In this document: positions 55,855-64,000 of the stretch, piece after piece
Layout of the letters: each line of letters opens with the position of its first letter
How positions within the stretch are numbered: position 1 is the first letter of the stretch
Source: Eubacterium ruminantium
Lineage (GTDB): Bacteria; Bacillota; Clostridia; Lachnospirales; Lachnospiraceae
Direction of reading: 5' to 3'
Length of the DNA stretch: 64,000 nucleotides
NCBI GenBank assembly: GCA_900108205.1
Contig: FNUU01000008.1
Location: 62,001 to 126,000, forward strand
Translations under genes and position numbers: made by a program
Notes under the pieces: model-generated
Database searches by the model: none
Seen by the model: only the letters and a program-made list of their open reading frames with translations
Told to the model about the DNA's origin: nothing

Positions 55855-56589
55855 ATGGAATACCTTATAGATATGCATGATCATATAGTACCGGGGGTGG
55901 ACGACGGCTCGCAGAGCATGGAGGAGTCCATGGCGCTTATTGACATGGAATATAAGGAGGGCGTAAGAAAGATAATCTGCACGCCGCACTATATCAGAGG
56001 GCAGAACAGATATGAGTATGCCGGACTGGAGGAAAGCTTTGAGAAGCTCCGACAGAAGGTGTCAGAAAAATATCCGGATATGGAGCTCTATCTTGGAAAT
56101 GAAGTCCTGATAGAGAATGGGATCACAGATGATATCCGTTCCGGCGGGCTGATACACAGCATGGCCGGTGGAAAATATATGCTATTTGAATTTAATATCA
56201 GGATACCTTATCATGAGCTGTATGATGCCATAAAGGCTGTGGTGGAAACGAGAGTCAGACCGATAATCGCACACGTGGAAAGGTACAGATGCCTGGTGGG
56301 TCATTTGGACAGGATCGAGGAGCTGAAAAGTCAGGGACTACTTCTGCAGATAAATGCAGACAGTCTGGAGGGCGGGCTCTTTGATGAAAATACCAGATGG
56401 TGCAAGAAACTGATATCCGGCGGATATATAGAATTCATCAGCTCGGACTGTCATGATCCCGAGAACAGGATACCTTCCTTCAAAGCAGCAAGAACCTGGA
56501 TCAGGAAGAAGCTGGGAGAGGACATGGAAGATGCATTGTTCAGAGGCAATGCCGAGAAGGTTATTAATAATGTGTTTATTCAAGTGTAA
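55855..56589 (+). CDS. CpsB/CapC-type tyrosine-protein phosphatase (PHP family)
   Basis: Protein of 244 residues. PHP metal motifs: DMHDHIVPGVDDGSQSMEES at the N-terminus, TPHYIRG, AHVERYRC, and SSDCHDPENR near the end. The family dephosphorylates the tyrosine tail of CpsD/YwqD-type kinases and so controls capsule assembly; such a kinase is encoded at 57747. No strong ribosome site is seen (AGAAGATATG), so it may be translated weakly. It is separated from the next gene by a promoter and repeats, so it is perhaps a separate unit. Confidence 0.9.
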   Translation: MEYLIDMHDHIVPGVDDGSQSMEESMALIDMEYKEGVRKIICTPHYIRGQNRYEYAGLEESFEKLRQKVSEKYPDMELYLGNEVLIENGITDDIRSGGLIHSMAGGKYMLFEFNIRIPYHELYDAIKAVVETRVRPIIAHVERYRCLVGHLDRIEELKSQGLLLQINADSLEGGLFDENTRWCKKLISGGYIEFISSDCHDPENRIPSFKAARTWIRKKLGEDMEDALFRGNAEKVINNVFIQV

Positions 56590-56715
56590 TTATACTGAAG
56601 CAATATGTCGGCAGAGTTGTATGAATAATGAATCGTGAATTATATATCTCAGATTATTGAGGATTAATCATGTATTATGCTTGATAATTCATCTCGCAAA
56701 ATAACCGATTAAAGC

Positions 56716-56743
56716 TTGAATAATATACATTATATGGTATAAT
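56716..56743 (+). promoter_or_regulatory. Promoter of the polysaccharide operon
   Basis: TTGAAT at 56716-56721, 16 bases, then TG-G-TATAAT at 56735-56743. Transcription would start near 56750, leaving a leader of about 215 bases. Confidence 0.75.
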
Positions 56744-56773
56744 ATATGACGTTGTCGCTGGTAGCCACATGAG

Positions 56774-56940
56774 TTGACTATAAGAGTATTACAGTATCAG
56801 TCAACCGGATGACTGCGATTAAAAGTATTGCAGTCCAGGACGACCGGACGACTGGGATACAGCTGAGCAATCTGAATATAAAAAATGTAAAGTTGCGGGC
56901 AACCGGACAACTATGATATAAAAAGTTTTACAGTTTCAAA
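56774..56940 (+). repeat. Degenerate repeats in the leader of the polysaccharide operon
   Basis: Four copies sharing AGTATTRCAGT and a CAACCGGA/GACCGGA end, starting near 56774, 56810, 56850 and 56910; the third copy is longer. They lie between the promoter and the first gene of the transcript that later reaches loaP. Confidence 0.65.
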
Positions 56941-56964
56941 AGAGATTAGTATAGGGGAAGAAAA

Positions 56965-57735
56965 ATGTCAGAGACAAATAAGCAGAACGACGAAATCGAA
57001 ATTGATCTTGCGGAGATATGCAGACTCCTTCTCAGCCGTATATGGACCCTCATAATAGCAGCAGTTCTTATGGGCGGACTTATGGCCGGTTACACAGCAT
57101 TCTTTAAAACACCACTTTATCAGTCAACTTCACAGATATTTATCTTGAATAATACAATGGACCTGTCGCTTTCCGACCTGCAGATCGGTTCACAGCTGAC
57201 TCAGGACTACATGGAGATCATCAAGAGCAGACCTGTTCTAGAGGCGACAATCTCAGAATTAAAGCTGGATATGGATTATTCAGCACTCCGAGGTTCACTC
57301 AGTATTTCCAATCCACAGAATACACGTATCCTTTATCTTACGATAACGAATGCGGACGCGTATATGGCAAAGACCATAGTAGACAAGTTAACAGACGTGT
57401 CTATTGATTTTATAGCAAATATCATGGATACGGAGAAGCCGAATATCATCGATTATGGTCATATTCCGGGCGGTCCGTCATCACCAAGCATGAAGAAAAA
57501 TGTGATCATCGGTGTTCTGCTTGGTATCGTGCTTGCTTCAGCTGTTATCATCATCAGATATCTGATGAATGATTCTATACATACCAGTGATGATGTTGAG
57601 AAGTATCTCGGTATCAATACCATCGGTGCGATTCCTTTCGACGGCGCAGGCTCAAAGAAGAAGACTCACGGCAGGGACAGGACCGGTAAAAATGCCAAGA
57701 ACAGTGGTACTTCTATAGAGAAGAAAGCAAGCTGA
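56965..57735 (+). CDS. Wzz/YveK-type polysaccharide co-polymerase (chain-length regulator)
   Basis: Protein of 256 residues. Acidic N-terminus (NDEIEIDLAEICRLLLSRIW), helix 1 LIIAAVLMGGLMAGYTAFF (residues about 30-50), an extracellular domain, the proline/glycine motif GGPSSPSMKKN, helix 2 VIIGVLLGIVLASAVIIIRY, then a lysine-rich tail. The family activates the adjacent tyrosine kinase and sets chain length. Starts after ATAGGGGAAG. Eleven bases before the kinase gene. Confidence 0.88.
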   Translation: MSETNKQNDEIEIDLAEICRLLLSRIWTLIIAAVLMGGLMAGYTAFFKTPLYQSTSQIFILNNTMDLSLSDLQIGSQLTQDYMEIIKSRPVLEATISELKLDMDYSALRGSLSISNPQNTRILYLTITNADAYMAKTIVDKLTDVSIDFIANIMDTEKPNIIDYGHIPGGPSSPSMKKNVIIGVLLGIVLASAVIIIRYLMNDSIHTSDDVEKYLGINTIGAIPFDGAGSKKKTHGRDRTGKNAKNSGTSIEKKAS

Positions 57736-57746
57736 GGTAGAAGAGA

Positions 57747-58478
57747 ATGAAAATTAATTTTGAAAATCTTACACAGCTAGAATTTAAAACAAATGAAGCA
57801 TATAAGGCTCTTCGTACAAATATCAGCTTTATAGGAGATGATGTAAAAGTTATTTCCATCACTTCCGCACAGCCAAATGAAGGAAAGTCTGAGGTTGCAT
57901 TCAGACTCGCCTGTTCTATGGCAGAGGACGGCAAGAGAGTACTTTTTGTTGACGCTGATATTCGTAAATCCGTTACCGTAACAAGATATGGAGTTGATAA
58001 GGAAACACAGGGACTCAGCCATTATCTTGCAGGTAAGGCAAAACTTGAAGAGGTTATATATACAACAAATATTGAAAGACTGGATATAATCTTTACCGGT
58101 AAGGTTGCACCTAATCCGGCAGAGCTTCTCGGTAATTCAAGGTTCGAGAAACTTCTTGAAGTATCAAGAGAAGCTTATGATTATGTTATTATAGACTGTC
58201 CGCCACTGGGAAGCGTTATCGACGCAGCTATTATTTCTCAGAAATGTGACGGAGCACTCATCGTTATTGAAACTGATGGCGTAAGCTACAAGGCAGCCCA
58301 GAATGTCAAGAAGCAGCTCGAGAACAGTGGCGTAAGAATTCTTGGCGCCGTGCTCAACAAGATCGAGGCAAACGGCAAGGGCTACGGCCGCGGCTATTAT
58401 GGCAAGGGCTATGGTTATGGATATGGCTATGGTTACGGCTATGGCTATGGTTATGGTGAGCAAAAAGATAAAAAATAA
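57747..58478 (+). CDS. CpsD/CapB-type tyrosine kinase with Gly-Tyr tail
   Basis: Protein of 243 residues. Walker A is SAQPNEGKSEVAF, with Glu where the family normally has Ser/Thr after GKS; Walker A' is VLFVDADIRKS and Walker B is VIIDCPPLG. The C-terminal 30 residues are an almost pure (GY)n run with about 13 tyrosines, which serves as the autophosphorylation cluster. It works with the co-polymerase encoded just upstream and is reset by the PHP phosphatase. The tail DNA is a short GGCTAT/GGTTAT repeat, which could change length by slippage. Confidence 0.9.
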   Translation: MKINFENLTQLEFKTNEAYKALRTNISFIGDDVKVISITSAQPNEGKSEVAFRLACSMAEDGKRVLFVDADIRKSVTVTRYGVDKETQGLSHYLAGKAKLEEVIYTTNIERLDIIFTGKVAPNPAELLGNSRFEKLLEVSREAYDYVIIDCPPLGSVIDAAIISQKCDGALIVIETDGVSYKAAQNVKKQLENSGVRILGAVLNKIEANGKGYGRGYYGKGYGYGYGYGYGYGYGYGEQKDKK

Positions 58479-58579
58479 GATGGATTTGATTTCATGATCA
58501 TCGGAAGTTTGATCGTCGCCTGTGTGCGCGTCGGACGGAAGATGTGGTAATAGTTTTGAGTTAAAAGTTGGGGATTTTA

Positions 58580-58608
58580 CTTCAAAATTTTGTTTAAAAA
58601 TTTTGAAG
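58580..58608 (+). promoter_or_regulatory. Perfect AT-rich hairpin in the leader of loaP
   Basis: CTTCAAAATTTT at 58580-58591, loop GTTTA, AAAATTTTGAAG at 58597-58608. LoaP acts on nascent RNA with hairpins in operon leaders, so this is worth testing. The bases just after it (AGAGATGTCCAAGTGG) look like the 5' part of a tRNA-Ser, but no tRNA is complete. Confidence 0.45.
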
Positions 58609-58670
58609 CAGAGATGTCCAAGTGGCGAAGCTTGCTCTAAATTTGGTGGATTATAGATAGGAGTTAACAC

Positions 58671-59180
58671 ATGAAAATATATGTTCTATGGACGGAGACC
58701 GGACGTGAATATGATATGAAGAAATTCATAGAGAATACGATATCTACGGAGCTTTACGAGAGAGTATTAATACCTACCAAGGATGCTGTAAAGAGGATCG
58801 GCGGTGGATGGAAGAAGATTCAACAGAAGCTTTTTCCGGGGTATTTTTTCGTTGTGACTGACAGGATAGAGGATTTTCATAAGGCGCTTCGTTCACCGAA
58901 TACTTTTATATCAGTGGTAAAAACCGGTGATGAATACTCAGAACTAAGTGAAAGAGAAGTTAAATTCATCAAAAGATTAGTTGGGGACGACGGAAATGTG
59001 GAGATTTCTGTTGGATTTATAGAAAATGACAATGTTGTCATAACAGACGGTCCACTCGTTGGACTTGAAGGTATGATCACAAAAATAGACAGACACAAGA
59101 GAATTGCAACAATTGCAGTTGATCTCTTCGGAAGAATATCCGAGGTCCAGGTAGGACTGGAGATTGTGTCGAAGAACTAG
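58671..59180 (+). CDS. loaP: NusG-like transcription antiterminator LoaP
   Basis: Protein of 169 residues. NGN domain: YVLWTETGREYDMKKFIENT at the start and KKIQQKLFPGYFFVVTD; C-terminal KOW: GPLVGLEGMITKIDRHKRIA. The spacing matches the LoaP branch of NusG paralogues, which promote readthrough of terminators in long polysaccharide and secondary-metabolite operons. AGGAG precedes the ATG. Its place before the sugar genes fits a role in reading the downstream operon. Confidence 0.88.
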   Translation: MKIYVLWTETGREYDMKKFIENTISTELYERVLIPTKDAVKRIGGGWKKIQQKLFPGYFFVVTDRIEDFHKALRSPNTFISVVKTGDEYSELSEREVKFIKRLVGDDGNVEISVGFIENDNVVITDGPLVGLEGMITKIDRHKRIATIAVDLFGRISEVQVGLEIVSKN

Positions 59181-59273
59181 AATAACCAAAACAAATAACT
59201 AGATCAAAAAACAATATGCAGTCTGCTGTCAGTGGATTGCTGTGTTTAATACATGAGTGTGGTTGGGGGAAGC

Positions 59274-61382
59274 ATGTCATTAAAAGGTTTGAATAAAATT
59301 ACAGAAAAAAACGGCAGAGCAAAAGCTCTTTTGCTCGACGTACTTCTTATCATTTATGATTATATAGCTGTTTCGGCGGCTTATCTTATGGCATTATGGT
59401 TCAGATTCGATGGCAGTTTTAACGATATCCCCAAAGATTATCTTGAAGCATATGTTGATTTTATCCCATATTATTCTTTGTTATGTATAATTGTATTTGC
59501 AGTTTTCAAGCTTTATAAAAGTCTTTGGAGATATGCAAGTGTTATAGAGGCAATCAGAGTAGCAGAAACTACGGTTATAACCGGTGCAGCACATATAGTA
59601 CTCATTACTCTGCTTATAAGAAGGATGCCTCTTTCTTATTACATTTTCGGAATTGTTTTCCAGTTTTTACTGATACTCGGTGGCAGAGTAATATACAGAG
59701 TATATTTACTGATCCGCAAAAGATATTCAAGGGATTTAAGTATACTTAAACGTGTTATGATCATTGGCGCGGGCGAAGCCGGACGTAGCGTGATCCGTGA
59801 GATACATCGTTCAGAGGAAATGAATGAATTTCCTGTGTGCGTGATCGATGGAGACCAGACCAAGTGGAATAAACAGATTGAAGGAGTCCCTATCGTTGGC
59901 GGCAGGGAGAGCATCCTTCTGAATGTTGAAAAATATAAGGTTGAAAAGATATATTATGCGATTCCTTCGTCGGACAGGAAGACACAAAGAGATATACTTG
60001 GTATATGCAGCCATACACATTGCGAATTAAAGACATTGCCGGGCATCTACCAGCTGGCAAATGGTGAAGTAGACCTGAAGGACATGAAGGATGTTGCTAT
60101 AGAAGACCTTCTTGGAAGAGATCAGGTCAAGGTAGATATGAAGGAAATCTTTGATCAGATATCCGGAAAGGTTGTACTTATCACCGGTGGCGGCGGTTCA
60201 ATAGGAAGTGAGATCGCACTTCAGGTTTCAAGACATAAACCAAAGAAGCTTATAATATTTGATATATATGAGAATAATGCTTATTCAATACAGCATAAGA
60301 TACTGAATGAGAATCCGGACTGTCCTCTTGAGGTTCTGATAGGATCTGTAAGGGACAGCAGAAGAGTAAATGATATATTCAGAAGGTTCAGACCGGATAT
60401 CGTATATCATGCAGCAGCACATAAGCATGTTCCTCTTATGGAGGACAGCCCATGCGAGGCTATCAAGAATAATGTAATCGGTACCTACAAGGTTGCTTAC
60501 GCAGCAATGATGTACGGTGCTCACAGATTCGTTCTTATCAGTACAGATAAGGCGGTTAATCCTACAAATATCATGGGAGCTTCAAAGAGACTCTGTGAAC
60601 TTATAATCCAGTCATTTGATAAGATGATTAAGGCAAGGAGAGAAGCTGAAATACCTGTGCTTCATGTTCATCAGGAGGATGAAGACGGCAGTATGTATCC
60701 GCTTGCTCAGGGAACTCAGAGAGTTGATGAAGAAGGAAATAAGATATTTACATTTCCGGGACAGGACGATAAGGGACACAGAAAGGCTCAGACAGAGTAT
60801 GTAATACTCAGATTCGGAAATGTCCTTGGATCAAATGGTTCAGTAATCCCTGTCTTCAAAGATCAGATAGCAAATGGTGGCCCGGTTACGGTTACGCACC
60901 CTGATATAATCAGATACTTTATGACTATCCCTGAAGCAGCAAGCCTTGTACTTCAGGCCGGCGCATACGCAAAGGGCGGAGAGATATTTGTACTTGACAT
61001 GGGTGAACCTGTCAAGATAGACGATCTCGCAAGAAATCTGATAAGACTTTCCGGCTTTGTACCGGATGTTGATATCAAGATTGAATATACAGGCCTGAGA
61101 CCCGGCGAAAAGCTTTATGAAGAAAGACTTATGGCCGAGGAAGGCCTTACAAGAACCCCTAACAAGCTTATCAATATAGGCAAACCAATCGAATTCGATG
61201 AAGATAAATTCCTCGGAAGACTGAACGACCTCATGCTCGTTTCTTATGAAAATACAGAAGCCATAAGACTGATGGTTGAAGAGATGGTGGATACTTATCA
61301 TCCTACAGATGAGTTGTCAGAGGAGATGAAGAGGAAGTATAAGGAAGAGATTGAGGGGATTGTTGGGAAGAGACTTCCATAA
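59274..61382 (+). CDS. Membrane NDP-sugar 4,6-dehydratase (CapD/PglF-like)
   Basis: Predicted 702 residues from the ATG at 59274, just after GGGGGA; an ATG at 59253 has no site. Four hydrophobic helices in the first 150 residues, a first Rossmann part (MIIGAGEAGRSVIREIHRS), then the catalytic SDR domain (VVLITGGGGSIGSEIALQVS, YHAAAHKHVPLMEDSP, LISTDKAVNPTNIMGASKR). It should make a UDP-4-keto-6-deoxy sugar. About 45 extra residues (HVHQEDEDGSMYPLAQGTQR and onwards) split the normal run before VILRFGNVLGSNGSV. The next gene, an aminotransferase, would use the product. Confidence 0.9.
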   Translation: MSLKGLNKITEKNGRAKALLLDVLLIIYDYIAVSAAYLMALWFRFDGSFNDIPKDYLEAYVDFIPYYSLLCIIVFAVFKLYKSLWRYASVIEAIRVAETTVITGAAHIVLITLLIRRMPLSYYIFGIVFQFLLILGGRVIYRVYLLIRKRYSRDLSILKRVMIIGAGEAGRSVIREIHRSEEMNEFPVCVIDGDQTKWNKQIEGVPIVGGRESILLNVEKYKVEKIYYAIPSSDRKTQRDILGICSHTHCELKTLPGIYQLANGEVDLKDMKDVAIEDLLGRDQVKVDMKEIFDQISGKVVLITGGGGSIGSEIALQVSRHKPKKLIIFDIYENNAYSIQHKILNENPDCPLEVLIGSVRDSRRVNDIFRRFRPDIVYHAAAHKHVPLMEDSPCEAIKNNVIGTYKVAYAAMMYGAHRFVLISTDKAVNPTNIMGASKRLCELIIQSFDKMIKARREAEIPVLHVHQEDEDGSMYPLAQGTQRVDEEGNKIFTFPGQDDKGHRKAQTEYVILRFGNVLGSNGSVIPVFKDQIANGGPVTVTHPDIIRYFMTIPEAASLVLQAGAYAKGGEIFVLDMGEPVKIDDLARNLIRLSGFVPDVDIKIEYTGLRPGEKLYEERLMAEEGLTRTPNKLINIGKPIEFDEDKFLGRLNDLMLVSYENTEAIRLMVEEMVDTYHPTDELSEEMKRKYKEEIEGIVGKRLP

Positions 61383-61454
61383 GGAAAATCTTAGCTCAGC
61401 CTTTTGACAATAAATGTAACCTGAATAAATTCAGGAATAGGAGTATATAAAACA

Positions 61455-62750
61455 ATGGATTTTACATCTGATCCGAGATTTAAAGGAATAGAGCAATTCG
61501 CAAGCAAGGTATGGCTTTCATCACCTACAATGCATGGAGACGAGCAAAAATGGGTTAATGAGGCTATACAGACAAATTGGGTTAGTACCGTTGGTGCAAA
61601 TATAAATGCGGTTGAAGAGGAGATAGCTAGTTATTTAAATATCCCTTACACTGTTGCTCTTTCATGTGGTACTGCTGCACTCCATTTGGCTGTAAAGCTT
61701 GCCGGTGAAAAGCTGTATGGTCAACCAAAGGTTGGACACGGAACTCTTGAAGGTAAGAGAGTATTCTGTTCAGATATGACATTTGATGCTACCGTAAACC
61801 CTGTAGCTTATGAGGGCGGTGAGTGTGTATTTATCGATACTGAATATGATACCTGGAATATGGATCCTGTTGCTCTGGAGAAAGCTTTTGAAATATACCC
61901 GGAAGTTAGGCTTATCGTTGTGGCTCATCTCTATGGTACACCAGGGAAGATTGATGAGATTAGAAAGATTGCAGATGAGCATGGAGCTCTGATCATCGAA
62001 GATGCAGCAGAGAGTTTAGGTGCTACATATAAAGGTGTTCAAACCGGATGTTTTGGTGATATCGCAGCTATAAGTTTTAATGGAAACAAAATAATTACAG
62101 GCAGTTCCGGTGGAATGTTACTGTGTAAAGAAAAGGAAGATGCGGATAAGGCACGTAAGTGGTCGACACAGAGTCGTGAGGATGCTCCGTGGTATCAGCA
62201 TGAAGAATTAGGATATAACTATCGCATGTCTAACATCATCGCAGGTATTGTTCGTGGACAGATTTCATATTTGAATGAGCATATTGAAGCGAAGAGAGTG
62301 ATTTATGAACGGTATAAAGAAGGACTTAAGGACTTACCTGTCTCTATGAATCCGTTTGATGAGAATCTTAGTGTACCTAACTTTTGGCTGAGTTGCTTAT
62401 TGATAGACGAGGGTGCAATGGCTCCTTCTGTTCGTGGAGAAAAGGATTACTTATATAAGAGTGAAAGCGGAAAGAGCAGCCCACAGGAAATACTTGATGC
62501 TTTAAGTGCGTTTAATGCTGAAGGCCGTCCCATCTGGAAGCCGATGCACATGCAGCCGGTGTATAGGATGAACCCGTTCGTCACAGTCGAGGGCAACGGC
62601 AGAGGACGCACAAATGCCTATATTTCAGGCACTTTTGAGGACGTAGGAGCCGATATTTTCAGGCGCGGGCTCTGCTTACCGAGTGATAACAAAATGACGC
62701 TGGAGCAGCAGAATCGGGTTATTGAGATCATACATCGGTGTTTTTTGTAA
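61455..62750 (+). CDS. DegT/DnrJ/EryC1-family aminotransferase (PglE-like)
   Basis: Protein of 431 residues. PLP enzyme of fold type I: SCGTAALHLAVKLAG, EDAAESLGATYKGVQTGCFG, and the PLP-lysine region SFNGNKIITGSSGGML. The C-terminal segment RPIWKPMHMQPVYR is typical for sugar aminotransferases. With the 4,6-dehydratase upstream it would give a UDP-4-amino-4,6-dideoxy-hexose, a bacillosamine-type precursor. The acetyltransferase and glycosyltransferase are not in the window. Confidence 0.9.
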   Translation: MDFTSDPRFKGIEQFASKVWLSSPTMHGDEQKWVNEAIQTNWVSTVGANINAVEEEIASYLNIPYTVALSCGTAALHLAVKLAGEKLYGQPKVGHGTLEGKRVFCSDMTFDATVNPVAYEGGECVFIDTEYDTWNMDPVALEKAFEIYPEVRLIVVAHLYGTPGKIDEIRKIADEHGALIIEDAAESLGATYKGVQTGCFGDIAAISFNGNKIITGSSGGMLLCKEKEDADKARKWSTQSREDAPWYQHEELGYNYRMSNIIAGIVRGQISYLNEHIEAKRVIYERYKEGLKDLPVSMNPFDENLSVPNFWLSCLLIDEGAMAPSVRGEKDYLYKSESGKSSPQEILDALSAFNAEGRPIWKPMHMQPVYRMNPFVTVEGNGRGRTNAYISGTFEDVGADIFRRGLCLPSDNKMTLEQQNRVIEIIHRCFL

Positions 62751-62759
62751 TGTTGGTTG

Positions 62760-63000
62760 GATATGGATGAGGCGATTAAATCGACCGACTTGAGAAATAG
62801 GCCGTAACGGCTGGACATGCATGAGGTCTGTAGATAAGGAAATGCCGTATAGGCAGAGCATGACTGTGCACCGTAGATACATGTCTGCTCCGCATGCATT
62901 AGGTGCGTAGACACGAAAAACTCCGTCTGCTGCATATGCATCAGGGCTGTAGACAGGGAAAATGACGTCGATTGCTGATCAATCAGGTGCCACACGAGCC
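62760..63000. repeat. Degenerate ~40-bp tandem repeats after the aminotransferase gene
   Basis: Units begin with TGCATNAGG/TGACTGTG and contain GTAGA-A and a NCCGT end, starting near 62819, 62860, 62895 and 62937; a weaker one lies before. The sequence from 63001 to 63210 has no gene; it holds two copies of a CCGCA-TGTGGAC arrangement and a small GAGCTT-TA-AGCTC hairpin near 63150. Confidence 0.65.
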
Positions 63001-63210
63001 AAATAAGGTGTAATTTTCACCGCATGCTTCCCGCTGTGGACGATTTGGGTGTAAATGAAACCGCAAGAAATTTCGAGCGCACATTGTGGAGTGGAATTTT
63101 GACCGCACATAGTAGCTCGGTGTGGACAAGTAAGAAACGATAAGCCAAAGGAGCTTTAAGCTCAGTAAAAGATTAATAATGCTATTTCAAAAAGGAAAGC
63201 GAGAACGATA

Positions 63211-64000
63211 GTGAAAACCATATTAGTAACAGGTATCGGTGGTCTTACACCGAGATCGATTGTAACGATCATAAAAGAAAAACACCCAGATTATAAGATC
63301 ATCGGCTGCGATGTAGAGAAAAAGGCCATGGGTTTCTTTATGACGACCAAAGATGGCCGAAAACTTGTAGACGAATATTTTATCGCTCCGCGCTGTGATG
63401 ATCCATCTTATTTTCCATGGATTGAAAAGTTAGTAGCAGAGAAAGGTGTGGACTACGCATTTGTTCAGCCTGAAAGCGAAATAGTTGTATGGGGGGACTA
63501 CTATGAAAAAAATGGTAGATTCCCTTGTCCCGTCTTTATGGGATGTAAATTGTTGTCTGAATCTCTCCGAGATAAATCCATCATGGCGGATCTTTTGGAA
63601 GGCACAGACTTCATTCCGAAGACGATTAAGGTTACACAGGAGAATCCGCGCTTTGAGGATGTGGAGAATGAAATCGGCTTCCCGTGCTGGATAAGAGCTA
63701 CGGAAGGGACCGGTGGGCTTGGGTCTTTGAAGTTGGACGATACTAGCAGCTACAAAAGTTGGCTGTTTATCAATTCTCGCATTCCAGAGTTTACCGTATC
63801 TGAGTTCCTCACGGGGAGACACCTTGCCAACCAGATGCTTTACTACAACGGGGAGTATGTGAAGGGTGCTGCGCTGGAGTGTGTGGAATACGTCATGGCA
63901 AATACGGCACCATCCCATGTAACTGGGAATACTCACTTCGGGCGTTTCCTTAATGAGGATCAAATCAATAAGTTCTGTGACGACTGCATTAAGTATCTGG
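63211..64000 (+). CDS. ATP-grasp family enzyme (CarB-like), 3'-truncated by the window edge
   Basis: The open frame starts with GTG at 63211 (MKTILVTGIGGLTPRSIVTII) and runs to the window end without a stop, giving 263 codons. A Rossmann-like N-domain (IIGCDVEKKAMGFFMTTKDG) is followed by the ATP-grasp start (LRDKSIMADLLEGTDFIPKT, GFPCWIRATEGTGGLGSLKL). Relatives in polysaccharide loci ligate an acid to an amine, for example in sugar or amino-acid decoration. AAAGGAAAG lies upstream. Base composition looks more GC-rich than that of neighbours (many GGG, CGC and CCG codons), suggesting separate acquisition. Confidence 0.8.
   Translation, partial: MKTILVTGIGGLTPRSIVTIIKEKHPDYKIIGCDVEKKAMGFFMTTKDGRKLVDEYFIAPRCDDPSYFPWIEKLVAEKGVDYAFVQPESEIVVWGDYYEKNGRFPCPVFMGCKLLSESLRDKSIMADLLEGTDFIPKTIKVTQENPRFEDVENEIGFPCWIRATEGTGGLGSLKLDDTSSYKSWLFINSRIPEFTVSEFLTGRHLANQMLYYNGEYVKGAALECVEYVMANTAPSHVTGNTHFGRFLNEDQINKFCDDCIKYL

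Noticed and set aside
58609-58632. tRNA-Ser gene
   Set aside because: Only the 5' part (GAGATGTCCAAGTGGCGAAG) resembles tRNA-Ser; anticodon arm, T arm and acceptor partner are missing.

Overview
The window is a low-GC Firmicutes chromosome segment, most likely from a gut or rumen member of the Lachnospiraceae (Butyrivibrio/Pseudobutyrivibrio/Roseburia-like). Support: AT-rich spacers, strong AGGAGG ribosome sites with ATG, GTG and TTG starts, a pyruvate phosphate dikinase, a type III glutamine synthetase, a CIRCE-hrcA-grpE-dnaK-dnaJ heat-shock locus, a butyryl-CoA:acetate CoA-transferase-type enzyme, and the NifU-like/GGGtGRT protein pair common in this family. All but one of the genes are on the + strand; the exception is an AraC-type regulator at 3574-4464. 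I found no rRNA, complete tRNA or CRISPR array.

Layout. 1-1580: end of a metal ABC permease and a lipoprotein. 1620-3514: Fe-S scaffold and GGGtGRT pair behind an attenuator-like leader. 3574-7376: AraC regulator divergent from a three-gene ABC exporter. 7377-20226: housekeeping genes (AlkD-like protein, ThrH, DUF6062 protein, M16C peptidase, Era, RecO-like protein, lipoprotein, GlyRS, PpdK). 20240-26370: an accessory island, with the truncated end of an IS200-type element, a methyltransferase-specificity fusion under a promoter with three matching palindromes, a small Rossmann-like partner, four unrecognised small proteins and a DUF4143 ATPase behind a perfect 35-bp palindrome. 26495-30583: giant membrane GGDEF sensor. 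30855-35413: CoA-transferase, tubulin-like protein, LURP-one-like protein. 35495-47671: Dtd, LepA, HemW, heat-shock operon, PrmA, RsmE, cysteine desulfurase. 48292-51978: GlnN and ThiI, separated by a dense set of hairpins. 52312-55668: two exported proteins. 55855-64000: capsule/exopolysaccharide locus (PHP phosphatase, Wzz-like, CpsD-like kinase, LoaP antiterminator, CapD/PglF-like dehydratase, DegT aminotransferase, ATP-grasp enzyme running off the end).

Genes that work together: the CIRCE operon encodes the DnaK machine and its repressor. The cysteine desulfurase can supply sulfur to ThiI. The PglF-like dehydratase and PglE-like aminotransferase can make a 4-amino-4,6-dideoxy sugar nucleotide. 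CpsB- and CpsD-type proteins plus LoaP would control polymer synthesis.

Two patterns stand out. First, at least eight spacers are built from degenerate tandem repeats of roughly 17-60 bp, each with its own unit, and several coding regions carry similar low-complexity expansions, including unusual inserts in PrmA and RsmE. Second, the island at 20240-24930 looks like a compact, tightly regulated methyltransferase-based module with no recognised nuclease; it is my best candidate for an undescribed system.
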